DNA of 64,000 nt from Craterostigma plantagineum (lineage: Eukaryota; Streptophyta; Magnoliopsida; Lamiales; Linderniaceae): assembly GCA_027422505.1 (NCBI GenBank), contig JAPQWV010000001.1, forward strand, positions 1,488,001-1,552,000. The letters are read 5' to 3'. The notes beneath the pieces are model-generated. The model was given only the letters and a program-made list of their open reading frames with translations, was not told the DNA's origin and did not search any database. Positions 28,326-39,938 of the stretch are shown piece by piece. The position numbers were made by a program, and so were the translations under genes. The first letter of the stretch is position 1. Each line of letters opens with the position of its first letter.

Positions 28326-29152
28326 TGCTAGGTTCTTTTTACCTGTTCACCAGATAGCAGATCTACACATCAAAAATTGCAATCGTCCGCAAACCCTAAT
28401 CAGGGAGCACGGAAAGAAGAAGAAGCAAAATAGTCTCCGTAAACACAACAACACGCGCTCGCATGAAAAAACTCACCTTCGAAGATTGGTGAATCGACGA
28501 GCTGATAAGGATTGCAACTTCAATAATTCTGCCAAGGAAAATGTCGACAGAAAGATTAGGGCTTGCGAGCGAGGGGCCTTTTATAATTGGGCATTGGGCT
28601 CTGATAATGATAACGCCAATACAGTTCTCGTATTTCCAGAGCAAGCTTATCTATTTAGAAAAAAATATATAATGTACAATATTTTCAAAAACAAATGAGA
28701 AATACCCAAATATAAATAATCAAATTTCGGAAATTATTATCATCAAAATCTAAAGGGCTAGGAAGCAATCTGATCATCTTCAACCTATTCTTACCACTTG
28801 ATTGTTCGAAGTTGAAAGCTTCGATCTTGTAGTTTAAGCCGCGGAATGGAGATGACACTGTGTTGTGTGAGCTTAAAAGATAGAATCCTACAAGAAAAAA
28901 ACATTCTTTGCATTTGGATGTAATAAAAAGATCTACAGTAAGTTTCGATATCATCATAGGCACGTGCGGTTTGAATCAGCTCTGGTTTTACCGTTCGAGT
29001 ATTGAAGACAATTCGGGGGTCAAAGTCTCCTCTTTTGTTCCAGAAATCGACGGCAAAATCAGACCTTTAAAAGCAAAGATCGTTCTTTCTTTGTGTGCCA
29101 GAAATCAACTCCGCGGAAAAAAAAAGAAGGGACTGGGAAATATAGTCGCGGG
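28326..29152. promoter_or_regulatory. Divergent promoter region of UAP56 and the transporter
   Basis: Shared spacer between the helicase (-) and the sugar-nucleotide transporter (+). On the minus strand a TATA-like TTATAAAAGG lies near 28577-28586, and a telo-box-like AAACCCTAA lies at 28391-28399 inside the likely leader intron (28344-28476). No gene in the rest. Confidence 0.4.
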
Positions 29153-31221
29153 ATGGCTTTGAATTCGAAGAACAGTTCGATTCTTCCCATGGCGTCGAAC
29201 GATTCCCCGAGCAGAGCTGAAGAGAAGCTATTCAAAGGATCTTCCATGACCAAAAGAGGAGCTTACGCTGCCATTTCTTACATGGCCTGTGCTGGTAACT
29301 GCTAATTTCTTTCAGATTTTGCCTCGCAAGTGGGCTGTATGCTTCTTCCATCGTGGTTGATTTATGGTTTTGAATCCGACCCAGATCTTAGTTCATTGAA
29401 AAAAATCAATCAGATTCGATTTCTGGTATGAGTGCGTTCAAGGGTTGTGGCTCAATCCGCTATTCTCTTGATTATTACTTACCTTTATTTGTTGATGGAT
29501 TGTGGAGCACCTTCCATGTTCTAAGCAGCTCATATTCTCATCCAACATTTGCAGTGCTCTTGGTTATATTCAATAAAGCCGCTCTCTCTTCTTACAACTT
29601 TCCATGTGCAAATGTCATCACGCTTTGTCAGGTAAGATGAATAATTTGAAATTATTATTGACATATGCTCAAATAACGGATGAACGTATCGAGCGTGTGT
29701 ATTTACATTTGTTGACATTCATTGCATGGAATCGACGCATCATATGCTGATGTATATGTATTTATTGCAGATGATAAGCTCCTGCTTTTTCCTTTACGTA
29801 CTACATCGCTTAAAGCTCATATCTTTTCATGCAAATGAATCCATATCCATGATCGAGAGTTCAAGAATGGTACCCGTAAAGACGTTGATAAAAACATCGC
29901 CTGTTGCTCTAACTTACTTGCTTTACATGGTAATGAGGAATATTGTCCATTTGTGTATCCCTTTTCCATCATAATCACTGTCTTTTTTCACCCCTTCTTT
30001 TACGTCTACATTCACAAAAAATTCTCTTCGTTTTCTCGAAAGCTAGCTACTATGGAGTCTGTTCGAGGCGTAAACGTACCTATGTACACGACCTTAAGGA
30101 GAACTACAGTCGTATTTACAATGATAGTCGAGTATATCCTTGTGAGACAGAGATACACTCAACCTATTATCGGAAGGTAACCATACATGCATGCTATTTG
30201 GATTGAAGATAACATCTCATTTATATTAAAAAAGAAGGGGATGTAGACTGATTTTCTTCGAATTTCATTTCAGTGTGGCGTTGATAGTGCTTGGTGCCTT
30301 TATCGCCGGGGCGCGAGATCTTTCATTTGACTTTTACGGATATCTATTTGTGTTCGTATCGAACATCACTACAGCAATATACCTTGCAACTATAGCTCGT
30401 ATTGGTACGAAAACGTCATCCACCTCTATTTCAAGATTTATTTTTTTTGCGTGTTTCTTTTTCACCCCTCAGACTACGTATATTTCCAGGAAAGTCCAGT
30501 GGTCTCAGTAGCTTTGGCCTGATGTGGTGCAACGGTGAGTTTTGCGGTGGCGCTAATGCTGTGACTCTCTTAAGTATATTTGCCTTTTCCGCTTTTTTTG
30601 TTCTCGAAAATCTAACGATAGCCAATCGACGTGCCAGGCATTTTATGTGGGCCCGTTTTGCTGCTTTGGACACTTCTGAGGGGCGATTTAGAGATGACAA
30701 TGAATTTTCCATACCTGCTTTCTCCTGGTTTTCTGGTACGATACTCGATGATTTCATACATTTGACCGCCTTTATTATTACATAACGTAGTAGTGAATAC
30801 TCGATGACTTCAGGCGGTGCTGCTTTTGTCGTGCATATTAGCCTTCTTCTTGAACTACAGTATATTCCTTAACACCACCCTCAACTCTGCACTTACACAG
30901 ACAATATGTGGCAATTTGAAGGTATGTTACTTACTGAAAGAGAAATCAATTCTATCTTTACGATCAAATACATCTAACGCATCATATCTGTTAGGATCTT
31001 TTCACGATATCGCTCGGCTGGGTCATTTTTGGTGGGCTTCCATTCGATTTAGTAAGTCGTTCATTACCAACCGTTCGCTCGAATTTCTTGTTAACCGAGT
31101 TTGGTCTAATGCTTGTAATAACTCTTAATCTTTGCTCTGCTCGCAGCTGAACGTCGTCGGACAAGTCCTCGGTTTCATAGGGTCGGGATTGTACGCTTAT
31201 TATAAGCTTATCGGGAAATGA
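29153..31221 (+). CDS. Golgi/ER nucleotide-sugar transporter, UGNT1-like (UDP-GlcNAc)
   Basis: Member of the NST/triose-phosphate translocator superfamily that exchanges nucleotide sugars across ER/Golgi membranes. Exons: 29153-29294, 29555-29631, 29771-29929, 30043-30176, 30274-30404, 30490-30534, 30638-30735, 30814-30921, 30995-31051 and 31147-31221. Hydrophobic helices are clear: LLVIFNKAALSSYNFPCANV, GVNVPMYTTLRRTTVVFTMI, VALIVLGAFIAGARDLSFDF, NTTLNSALTQTICGNLKDLF and GSGLYAYYKLIGK at the end. The wording is close to the Arabidopsis UDP-N-acetylglucosamine transporter UGNT1 from memory. That protein's substrate is not proof of the substrate here. The C-terminal lysine (IGK) is usual for the family. 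No break was seen. Confidence 0.85.
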
Positions 31222-31557
31222 TAGCAGAATTAAACTTTTATTACGCAAGCATTGATAGTTTAGATAGTTTCGTTTGTTTTTGGATTCAAAACAGCATGCG
31301 GATAAAACGTGTCTGCAGCGGATCGATTCGATTGCTAATTTCTTCAGTATTTTCCTGTAACAATTTATTAACGCTATAACTAATTATAAAGTACCACAGA
31401 TGATTGATCTCTTTTCCAATCAAACTAAACACAAGTGCATTTTGGTAACATAAATCCATTTCTGATGAGGCTAACCTCAAAATGTTTGTACACAAGGGGT
31501 GGGGTATTCTGAAGATCGGACTGGTCTGAATAATCTAACCTTGTAATAATAAATAAC
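31222..31557. other. Intergenic between convergent genes
   Basis: 3' flanks of the transporter (+) and sucrose-phosphate synthase (-). Nothing recognised. Confidence 0.5.
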
Positions 31558-34500
31558 TTAGTTGTCAAGCACGCCTAGTTTTTTCAGGGTTGATCTGATA
31601 CAATCCCTCTTGAACTCTCTGCATTCAGCACTGTTGGGATGATCCATTTGTATAACGTCTTCGAGGGGATAGCTTCTGTTAGTATGTATCTTAGTCGCAG
31701 CACCACCGCACAGTCCCTTGAGAATCACCGTCTTGTGGAGCCCACCGAGCATGCCCTCGTAATCCGAGTCTCCACATTCTCCCACGAAAACCACTACGTT
31801 CGACAAGTCTACGCCCCATCGAACATGCAGGTATCTGATTTCGATAATGTAATAATATCATTTCTTTAGTGATGAAGAGAGAATTTCTTCAACGCTGATA
31901 TTATGTAATGTGCCATACCTGAGAGTCTGTGCTCGAGAGGCAAGGATTGGAATCACGTTTATCCCCTCTCCGTTTCTGCAGTACACAGCGTTGCAACGGA
32001 GCGCCTGAATCCTCATCAATCTCCTCAGATCCTTGAGAGGTGGAACCTTCAGTGGCAGAGAGAATGCTTGAATTACTATTCGAAAAATAACGTATCTGAG
32101 AGTGAAAAGAAAAAGTTGATTTTGCACCACAAAACATACCAATGATAAATCCCGCACTTTAAAGTGGTAGCAGCTCGAAGATCCCGAGTCGATCTCAGTG
32201 ATGGCGGGTCCGAGGTTGTCTGTCATTTTTTGGTTCACAGAAGCAACCCAACGACGTAAGGTGCTACCCAAGCTTGCTCCACCCCATCGATAATCGGAGT
32301 GCGAATGGTAGTCTGAATCCATCATAAAATCGGGAGATACAGAAACAGAACCTTCAGCGGCATTAGGATTTGGGTAGTATATTTCACTCCCACTGTTGCA
32401 TATTATTGCATCAAAGTAACTCTTTTTAAGCCCAAATGAGTTCAGCTGACTATTTATCTCGGGCATACTGAACGAAGTCGATAGAATATAGCCTATCGAT
32501 GTAGAACCCTTGTCGGTACAAGCTTCAGCGATCCCTTTGCTTATTTTTAGAAGTTCAGAAACAGACTCGCTATCCACAGCAATGACGAATATGAATTTCC
32601 GCATCCTAAATGGAGGGAACTTGGGACTTTCTTGATTCTTCATGCACTCGCTGGCTAATGCCAAAGGCGAGCTCGTGATCTGTTTCTTGCCAATGCCAGT
32701 TTCTTGGTCTTTCATGTCAAAGCTGGTTAATCCTTCAGCTTTGTCGCTGTCTAGAGATATTTTCAAACTCAATGAGAGATCCTTGATGTCTCTCAAGGAA
32801 TCTTCGGGAGAGTCGGAGTCCGACTTGGCGTAATTGTTGTCAGTTATTTGCCATTTTGGCTGCCTTTGCTTGCAAATGGTGACTCGCGCTAAGTACGCCT
32901 TGCAGTGCTCGGGCCACGAGAAAAGATGGATGTTTTTCAATCCATGGTCTCTACATTTGGCCCAAAGGTGCTTGTCAGAAACGAGCTTCAGCAGAGCATC
33001 TGCTATAGACTTCTGATCGTGTGGATCAACTAGCAGACCATTGTCAAGAACCTGTAAATGATTTTTGTTTTTGTTTTTTTAATTTTCAGTCGGAGAGGAG
33101 ACCTAATATGCTGTAGATGATGATGGAAAGGTTGTCGAATGAAGTGCTTTAAGAGAACGAACCCGGTGAATGTCAACGGGACCCCCATTTTTTGTAGCGA
33201 CGATTGGTAATCCACGAGCTGCAGCCTGTTTGGGAAAAGATGTTCTGGGTGAAAAAAAGTATTGTGAATGAAAATTTAGATCATCTCAAAATAAAAATTG
33301 CAGCACCTCGATTAACGTGAGACCAAAAGGCTCTATAAAAGCTGGATTGATGAAAACGCCCTGCGAAGTCATCAAAGATGAGGCAGCCAGCGTTTCAAAT
33401 CAAAACCTTAGATAGCGAGTGGTACCTTTGTTTTTGCAGCGAGACGGTATATATCAGGAACATCAGATTGCCTATGGTGTTTTGGATATGCGACTTGACC
33501 ATAAAGATCGTACTTGTCGATCAATTTGAGGATAGATAGGAGAACAGATGAATTTGTAGAAGACATGTCGTCGATCACATCTCTGTTTCCCATAATCAAA
33601 GTCTGGGAACACAAAATGTATTGAGCACTATACAATAGACTTCTGTTGCTTATGATGTCTGGATGGTCAATAACATAGACTTACAAGGTTTGCAAGATCC
33701 CTCAGAGGGCGACACTCTCCAAAAGCTTTCACCAATGTTATTAAATTCTTCTTCGGATCTGGCCTGGCTAGAGCAAGTATCATAGGCTTGCGCGGATTGG
33801 TAAAGAACCGCATTATCTACCATAAACATGCAAAAGAGCCATCAGATGACCAAACAAGTAAGAACTGTTCATTTTCTTGGTCAAGAGTGCTGCTAAAACT
33901 CTTAATCTGCCCGCAGCTGCAGCAGAAAAGGGCGAATCAGGGAAAAAGTGATTAGATCAAACCTCAGACCAAATAGATGGGTCATGACTTCCAACACCAT
34001 CCATATTTCCTTCTACATCCCCATCCACGTCTCCATCATGTGGAACGACATCACGAAATTCCATCCCAGGAGGTATTACCTGACGAAGTTACAAGCAACA
34101 AAAATGAAAGCACAGCACTAAAACTGAGTTTTTTCACAACATACGACTTACTATCATTCGTGGCATGAACCTTCCATGACAGTTGACATTACGCCGGATT
34201 CGAGCCCGGAGCTTCCGCTCCAAGACCGGATCAAATCCCTCATACAAACGCCACTGTTCTTCTATCTCCTGTTTTGTGCTGGTAATTATTACTTCAGAAA
34301 CATCAAGGGTCATCTCTTCGGCCTCTATACGCCTCATTATTTTGTAAGTTGAGTTGATCTCCTCCCTTGATTGTCTCCCTTGCTTTAACAGCTGTTCTAG
34401 CTTGTCCCTCCCAAGAGAGTGACCAGTAAATATCATTGGCACGTTTAGTGCTCCTGACAAAAGTGCAGCTGAGTTTCCGGCATCTGCATAGTGCCCGTGA

Positions 34501-36360
34501 ATGGCAATGGGCCAGAGAGGTTCTTCATTGCCGATTTGCTTTCCGAGGACCTTAGCCATATGCTTAATGTGGCAGAGTGCTCCATCTACAAATTCTGGAA
34601 TATGTGGCCACAGAAGTTCTTTGGAGAGGTACTTTTCTCTGGGACCAAAAGGTATTCGGACTATGTACGCCCCGCCACTCTCCCCAGTTTCATTTTGGCT
34701 ATCGGGATCAACAGGGTTCAACATCTCTGATGGTTCACCGTAGGTCCAATCCACATCTGGCGCTGCTAATTGCCTCGTAAGCAAATCAACACGGTAGACT
34801 CCAGGCATTGAGCCCAGAGCACGGGCTAGTTCCACAACATACTTCACCTTCAAACAGAAATGAGAGACGAGACAAGAAAAAGAGTCAAGTTATAAAAAAA
34901 CTAGACAAGATATTGTGCAGAAGAAGATCCCACAATGATGAACATGAAAGATGGAGTATTATAAACAACTAGTTCCCAGTTGACAGCTGATATAGGAAAA
35001 TGGCTAAGCAATTACATTAGAGGTTGAAGACTTAAATTATTCAACTTTCAATTTCCGAAATTACATAGCGTACCTGTCCTCCTGTGTCAGAATCCCGACC
35101 AAGTTCCATATTCTCCCCTCGGATCAAGCCATGAAGACTGCACAATGAAGGACAGGAAAAGATCACAAAATCCTTTACTGAATTAACAACACATCAATAC
35201 CATCACAGAAAATATTTCCTTGTTAGATAAATCAGTAGCAATCTCTGAAAATCGGAGGGTCAAAGGCATATCAAACCTGATCAGCACAAGATATAATTTC
35301 TTCTCTGTGTGTTGGCTAGCCCAGTTTGCCATCATATCAACCGAACTAACCCGACGCATTTTACCTTTGACACTATCAGCATGAGCAGGCATATCACCAA
35401 CCGTATCTCCCTTTTCTCCTTCAGACAACTCTTCAGACATTTCGGCAGTTGCCTCTATGCGAGCCTTCTCACGTTCAAGATGCCTTTTCGTGCGACGCTG
35501 TGCTTCTTCATTCTCAATCTTGAATTATAACCAGATTTGAATATATCAGAAGAAAAATGACATAATCTTTTACTAATAAAACGCATCACAGCAGTAAAAG
35601 AACTTCTGCAGAGTTTATTAACTAGGTCTAAGCCGAGTAACTGCCGTAAAAGCTGATGAAACTACGACAGCAATTAACACCTCAGAATCAACGAGTGTGT
35701 CCAGTTCACCAGTTCACTAACCAACCATAATTAGCATATCTCGCGAGCATGCAATTTACCTGCTTCTTCTTGCGAGCCAAGGTCCAAATCCTCCAGCTCA
35801 TATTCTCCAACCTTGTGTTCCTCTCCTCTGAATTCCGTATGGATGATGCCTACAATTTTAATATTGCATGAAAGTAGTGAACACTCCCAAAAAGTTGGTC
35901 TCACATCGATGTTACAGGACAGCCGAGTCTCAAAACTCGTGGACCGATTGCTTGGACACGACGAGCTAAACATATTGCTGATTGAAATGAATGAGCAGTA
36001 ATATATAAACACTAAAATACCTTCATATCCACTGTTAATTCTAGCTCAAGTCACGAAAACATCGCAAGATCCCAAATCATACGTTCATAAATCGGACAAT
36101 CATCTCTTCAAAAATCAGTCATACAGAAAATCGAAAAGCCAAAAGCAAAGCTACGTAATGATGAAATTACGTACCCTGACCCACGAGCGGTGGAGATCCG
36201 TCTCATTGAAGCCCGTGATGACCTCCTCCACGAAGTAATGTGCCGGGCTGAACCGCCCTCTCTCACGCAGAAGCAGAGACGACGATTTGTTGTCATTGAT
36301 TCCTGCATCCACGTCCAGGATCGCTTCAAGGTAGCTGTTGATCCAATCATTGCCAGCCAT
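31558..36360 (-). CDS. SPS: Sucrose-phosphate synthase, A family
   Basis: Cytosolic enzyme making sucrose-6-phosphate from UDP-glucose and fructose-6-phosphate. Exons (minus strand): 36175-36360, 35760-35849, 35277-35518, 35074-35137, 34152-34847, 33963-34079, 33685-33816, 33426-33602, 33307-33360, 33163-33225, 32140-33051, 31919-32046 and 31558-31834. It starts [20 protein letters not shown]. The light/dark phosphoserine site is kept in [16 protein letters not shown] (Ser158 of spinach). The GT4 glycosyltransferase core follows ([51 protein letters not shown]), then an acidic linker and the C-terminal phosphatase-like domain ([32 protein letters not shown]). That the last domain lacks true phosphatase activity is family knowledge. 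No damage seen. Confidence 0.95.
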
Positions 36361-36488
36361 TACTTTTCTTTACTCTCTGATGATAGATGTATTTGTCTCT
36401 CAACGAAAAAAAAAGTTAGTAATCAGATCGGAGCTTCTTGCGGATTGGGGACGAAGCCTTACATTACATGCATGTGTAGTTACTTCTC

Positions 36489-36538
36489 TATATATAGGGC
36501 GCGTGACAGAGAGTGATACAGAGATGAAGTGCCACGTG
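36489..36538 (-). promoter_or_regulatory. SPS core promoter: TATA box and palindromic G-box
   Basis: TATATATA at 36489-36496, about 130 bases before the SPS start, and CCACGTGG with G-box core at 36533-36538, about 40 bases further upstream. This is good core-promoter spacing. G-boxes are bound by bZIP and bHLH factors. Function inferred from position. Confidence 0.5.
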
Positions 36539-36970
36539 GACGATCGTTGTTTATTGGGTGGTCCGATGAGAATCAGTCGTGGGCTTGGACCACTTACTAG
36601 CCCAAATTAATAACTATAAATAGCCCAAACTGATAACTACTAATTGTCCACGCTAAACTAACGAGATTAAATGGGGGGAAAAATCAAATAAAAAAATTCA
36701 CGAAAGCACATCATGCTTTTTGTTAATATCGACGATTGGATGTTAATAATATGCATGACAAGAGCATATGCTCGAGAAAATGACGTTTCTAAATAAAAGA
36801 ACCAATTGAATCAATGAAAACCGGCCAACTAAGGCGCGGCTTTGTAAATTCCAACAAATGTCCATCTTTGTTAGTTCCGTTGGTGATATTCAATGACCAT
36901 ATAATCGTCAAACTCCCTCCATAAAACCTAACAAACAAAAGCAAAAAATCAAGAAATAGAACCCAGGGCC
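36539..36970. other. Divergent promoter spacer
   Basis: Between SPS (-) and the receptor kinase (+). AT-rich; no clear TATA for the kinase gene beyond CATAAAACC near 36919. No gene seen. Confidence 0.4.
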
Positions 36971-39087
36971 ATGGCTTTCAGGACAAGAACTTATGATATC
37001 CCCATCCTCGTATGCATCGTAATAACCGCTCAAATCATAGCTCGCTCTTCGTCCGACGACTCACCCTACGCCGAGGCCCTTCTAAGATTCAAGAATTCCC
37101 TCAAAAACGCCACTCGCCTAGACGACTGGCAAGTACCACCGCAACAAGCCCGAAGCTTCTTATGCGACGGGAAAAAGCCTGCATGGACGGGCCTTCTCTG
37201 CGACGAAACGGGGTCACTCGTCGGGCTAAGGCTCGAGGGAATGGGCCTGAGCGGGCCCATCGACGTTGACGCCCTCTCTCAACTGCCCATACAGAGCTTC
37301 AGCATTATGAACAACGTGTTTTCCGGGCCGTTCCCTGGCGGAATCAACAAGGTCGCGGGCCTGAGGGCTTTGTTTCTGGCCCATAATAACTTCAGCGGCG
37401 AAATTCCCGACAACGCCTTCACTGGGATGAAGTCGATGAGGAAGATCGAATTAGGGTTCAATGCGTTCGAGGGAAGCATTCCCGAATCTCTTCTCGAGCT
37501 TCAAAAGTTGGTGTCCTTGGATATGTCGAACAATGGGTTCGAAGGGAAGATACCGAATTTTTGGCAGGGAAATCTTAGCGCGAATTTCGCGAATAATAGG
37601 CTTGAAGGGACTATTCCCGACGTATTTAGAGATCAGAACGCTAGTTCGTTCTACGGTGAGTAGTATGCACTCTCTCATACTTGTCTATGCAAATTGTTTC
37701 ATTTTTCGTATGCGCGAAATATTAATCAAATTCTGCGTGTGACTTTGTAATGAAGGAAATCCCGACCTGTGTGGAGCGCCGCTATCCTCGTGCAAGACGA
37801 AGAAGATCGTACGAATTGCAATCATAACGGCGATCGTACTTGGATCTTTTTTATTAGCGCTAGGGATAGTGCTACTATTATTGCGCCGCAAACGAGGAAA
37901 GCCTTCGAAAAACAACGTAAAATCTAACGGTAATAATAATAACAATCCTACCAAAGGTAATGGTCGTGGTCGTGGTGTAGAAGCGTACGAAAACAGCAGT
38001 ATTACTACAATTGCTTCTCTTGCTGCTGTCGATCGTCATCAAGGGAAGATCTACTTCGTTCGAGACGATAGAGAGAAGTTTGAGTTGGAGAATTTGCTTA
38101 GGGCTTCGGCGGAAATGTTAGGGAGTGGAAGCTTTGGTTCTTCTTACAAAGCAGTTATGCCGAGCGGTGTGGCTTACGTTGTAAGGAGGTTCAAGCACAT
38201 GAATAGGGCGGGAAAATTAGGGTTTTACGAGCATATGAGTAGGCTTGGGAGGTTGAGCCACCCTAATCTGTTGCCTATTGTGGGATTCTATTACAGAAAA
38301 GAAGAGAAGCTTTTGATCACGGATTACGTCGACAATGGAAGTTTGGCGCGTCACCTCCACGGTTAGTATATAATATAATATACCTTTGTTTTCATTAGAG
38401 ATTTTCTTCATGTTAAATCATATATAATACGCAGGAAAAAGAAGCCATGGCCAACGAGCGCTGGATTGGCCCACGCGCCTGAAAATAGTCAAAGGGGTGG
38501 CGAGAGGGCTGAGCCACCTCCACAGAGAGATGCCGGCGACAGTAACCCTTCCCCACGGCCACCTAAAGTCGTCGAACGTCCTCCTCACCGCCCAAAACGA
38601 GGCGATTTTATGCGATTACTCGCTGGCGCCGGTGATGAACGCCGACCACGCAGCCCAGTTCATGGTGGCGTACAAATCGCCGGAATCTTCGCAACGGCGG
38701 GCTTCAGTAACGAGGAAGGCCGACGTGTGGAGCCTTGGGATCTTGATCCTCGAGATCTTGACCGGGCGGTTTCCGGCGAATTTTCTGAAGCCGGGTCGTG
38801 GGCCGAGCTCCGATCTTGCGACGTGGGTCGACTCGGTGGTGAGGGAGGAGTGGACCGGCGAGGTTTTCGACGCCGAGATGAACTTAGGAAGGACGAGCTT
38901 CGAGGGTGCGATGCTTAGGCTGCTGAAGATAGGGATGAGCTGTTGCCGGGAAGATTTGCGGCGGAGGCTGGAGTTGGGCGAGGCGGCGGAGAGGATTGAG
39001 GAGCTGAGGGAGGAAGACGATGAGTATGACTATTCTTCGTATGTAAGCGATGGCTTTTCCTTCTCTAGAGCGAGCGCCATGGATTAA
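36971..39087 (+). CDS. Pollen receptor-like kinase (PRK) LRR pseudokinase
   Basis: Plasma-membrane LRR receptor of the pollen PRK group, which acts with RopGEFs in pollen tube growth. Exons: 36971-37655, 37756-38361 and 38435-39087. In order: signal peptide (PILVCIVITAQII), LRRNT with WTGLLCDETG, about five to six LRRs (for example NNFSGEIPDNAFTGM), NPDLCGAPL, a transmembrane helix (AIITAIVLGSFLLALGIVLL), a basic Asn/Gly-rich juxtamembrane stretch and a kinase-like domain. The kinase lacks key residues: the VAVK lysine site reads VVRRFK, HRD reads HGHLKSSN and DFG reads DYS. This matches known PRKs, which are atypical kinases. It ends DEYDYSSYVSDGFSFSR then ASAMD. Pollen expression is inferred from family only. 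Confidence 0.9.
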
Positions 39088-39156
39088 GACGTCGTCGTTT
39101 CGTGAACTGGGTGGAAATACAGAGATGGACTAATGCACGAAACATTTGATAATGCA

Positions 39157-39210
39157 TTATTTCATCATTCATGTATTATTAAATTATTTCATCATTCATG
39201 TATTATTAAA
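39157..39210. repeat. 27-bp tandem repeat beside the MULE insertion site
   Basis: Two perfect copies of a 27-bp unit, 39157-39183 and 39184-39210, starting TTATTTCATCATTCATG. A third copy seems to begin at 39211 (TTATTT), where the left 9-bp target duplication of the transposon starts. The repeat is host flank. Confidence 0.8.
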
Positions 39211-39219
39211 TTATTTAAT

Positions 39220-39360
39220 CGGAAATCTACACATAAATACCCAATAGGAAAAAATCAGCCACTTAGGTACCTTGTCAGAACTATTTTATAGCTAGGTACC
39301 CAGTTGAATAAAATTTTTACACTTAGGTACCTAATCACCTAAGATTACGAAAATACCCTT
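39220..39360 (+). repeat. Left terminal inverted repeat of the MULE
   Basis: Begins CGGAAATCTACACATAAATA and contains three AGGTACC motifs. It aligns with the reverse complement of 47970-48106, with clear blocks at ACACATAAATACC, CTAGGTACC-AGTTGAAT and AGGTACCTAA. Diverged; the inner border is approximate. Confidence 0.75.
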
Positions 39361-39938
39361 ATTAAATGATTTAGAATTTTATTTCAGCTTTTTTTTCTCT
39401 GCAAAATCCGACCTTCAGCTCGCCGTCGACGTTCTTCTTGCCGACCAACTCCGTCTGCTCGTGCCGGTGCCGGAGAAGGATCGAAGACCCTATTGAACGT
39501 TGGGTTGTCGATTTTGGGGGTTGATTTTGTCAGTTAAGTTTTTTCTTTTGGTTTGGGTTAGGTTATCGATTTTGGGCGTTTGCTCAAGGTTTATCCCAAA
39601 TCTGGGAGCTCAATGCTATCCAAGAGCTCCATATAAGAGTGGAATGTTAGGATTTGATAGTTATTGAGGCTAATCCGTCGAGATTTCGGTTTTCTTTTAT
39701 TTAACTGTTACGACGTACCATTTCCTATGAATATTACGTACCATTGTATGTTGTGTTACCGTACCTAAATACATTATGCGACACAGTCCGATTGGACATT
39801 TATGTTATGTAGTATCTTTGTGTATTTATATTACGTACCAACTAACATGTCTATACGTTACCAAAATGTCCAGTTATGCAGTACCAATCTAAACTATACA
39901 CCGTACCATTTTAACAGGTTGCCATATTATCTGAAAAT

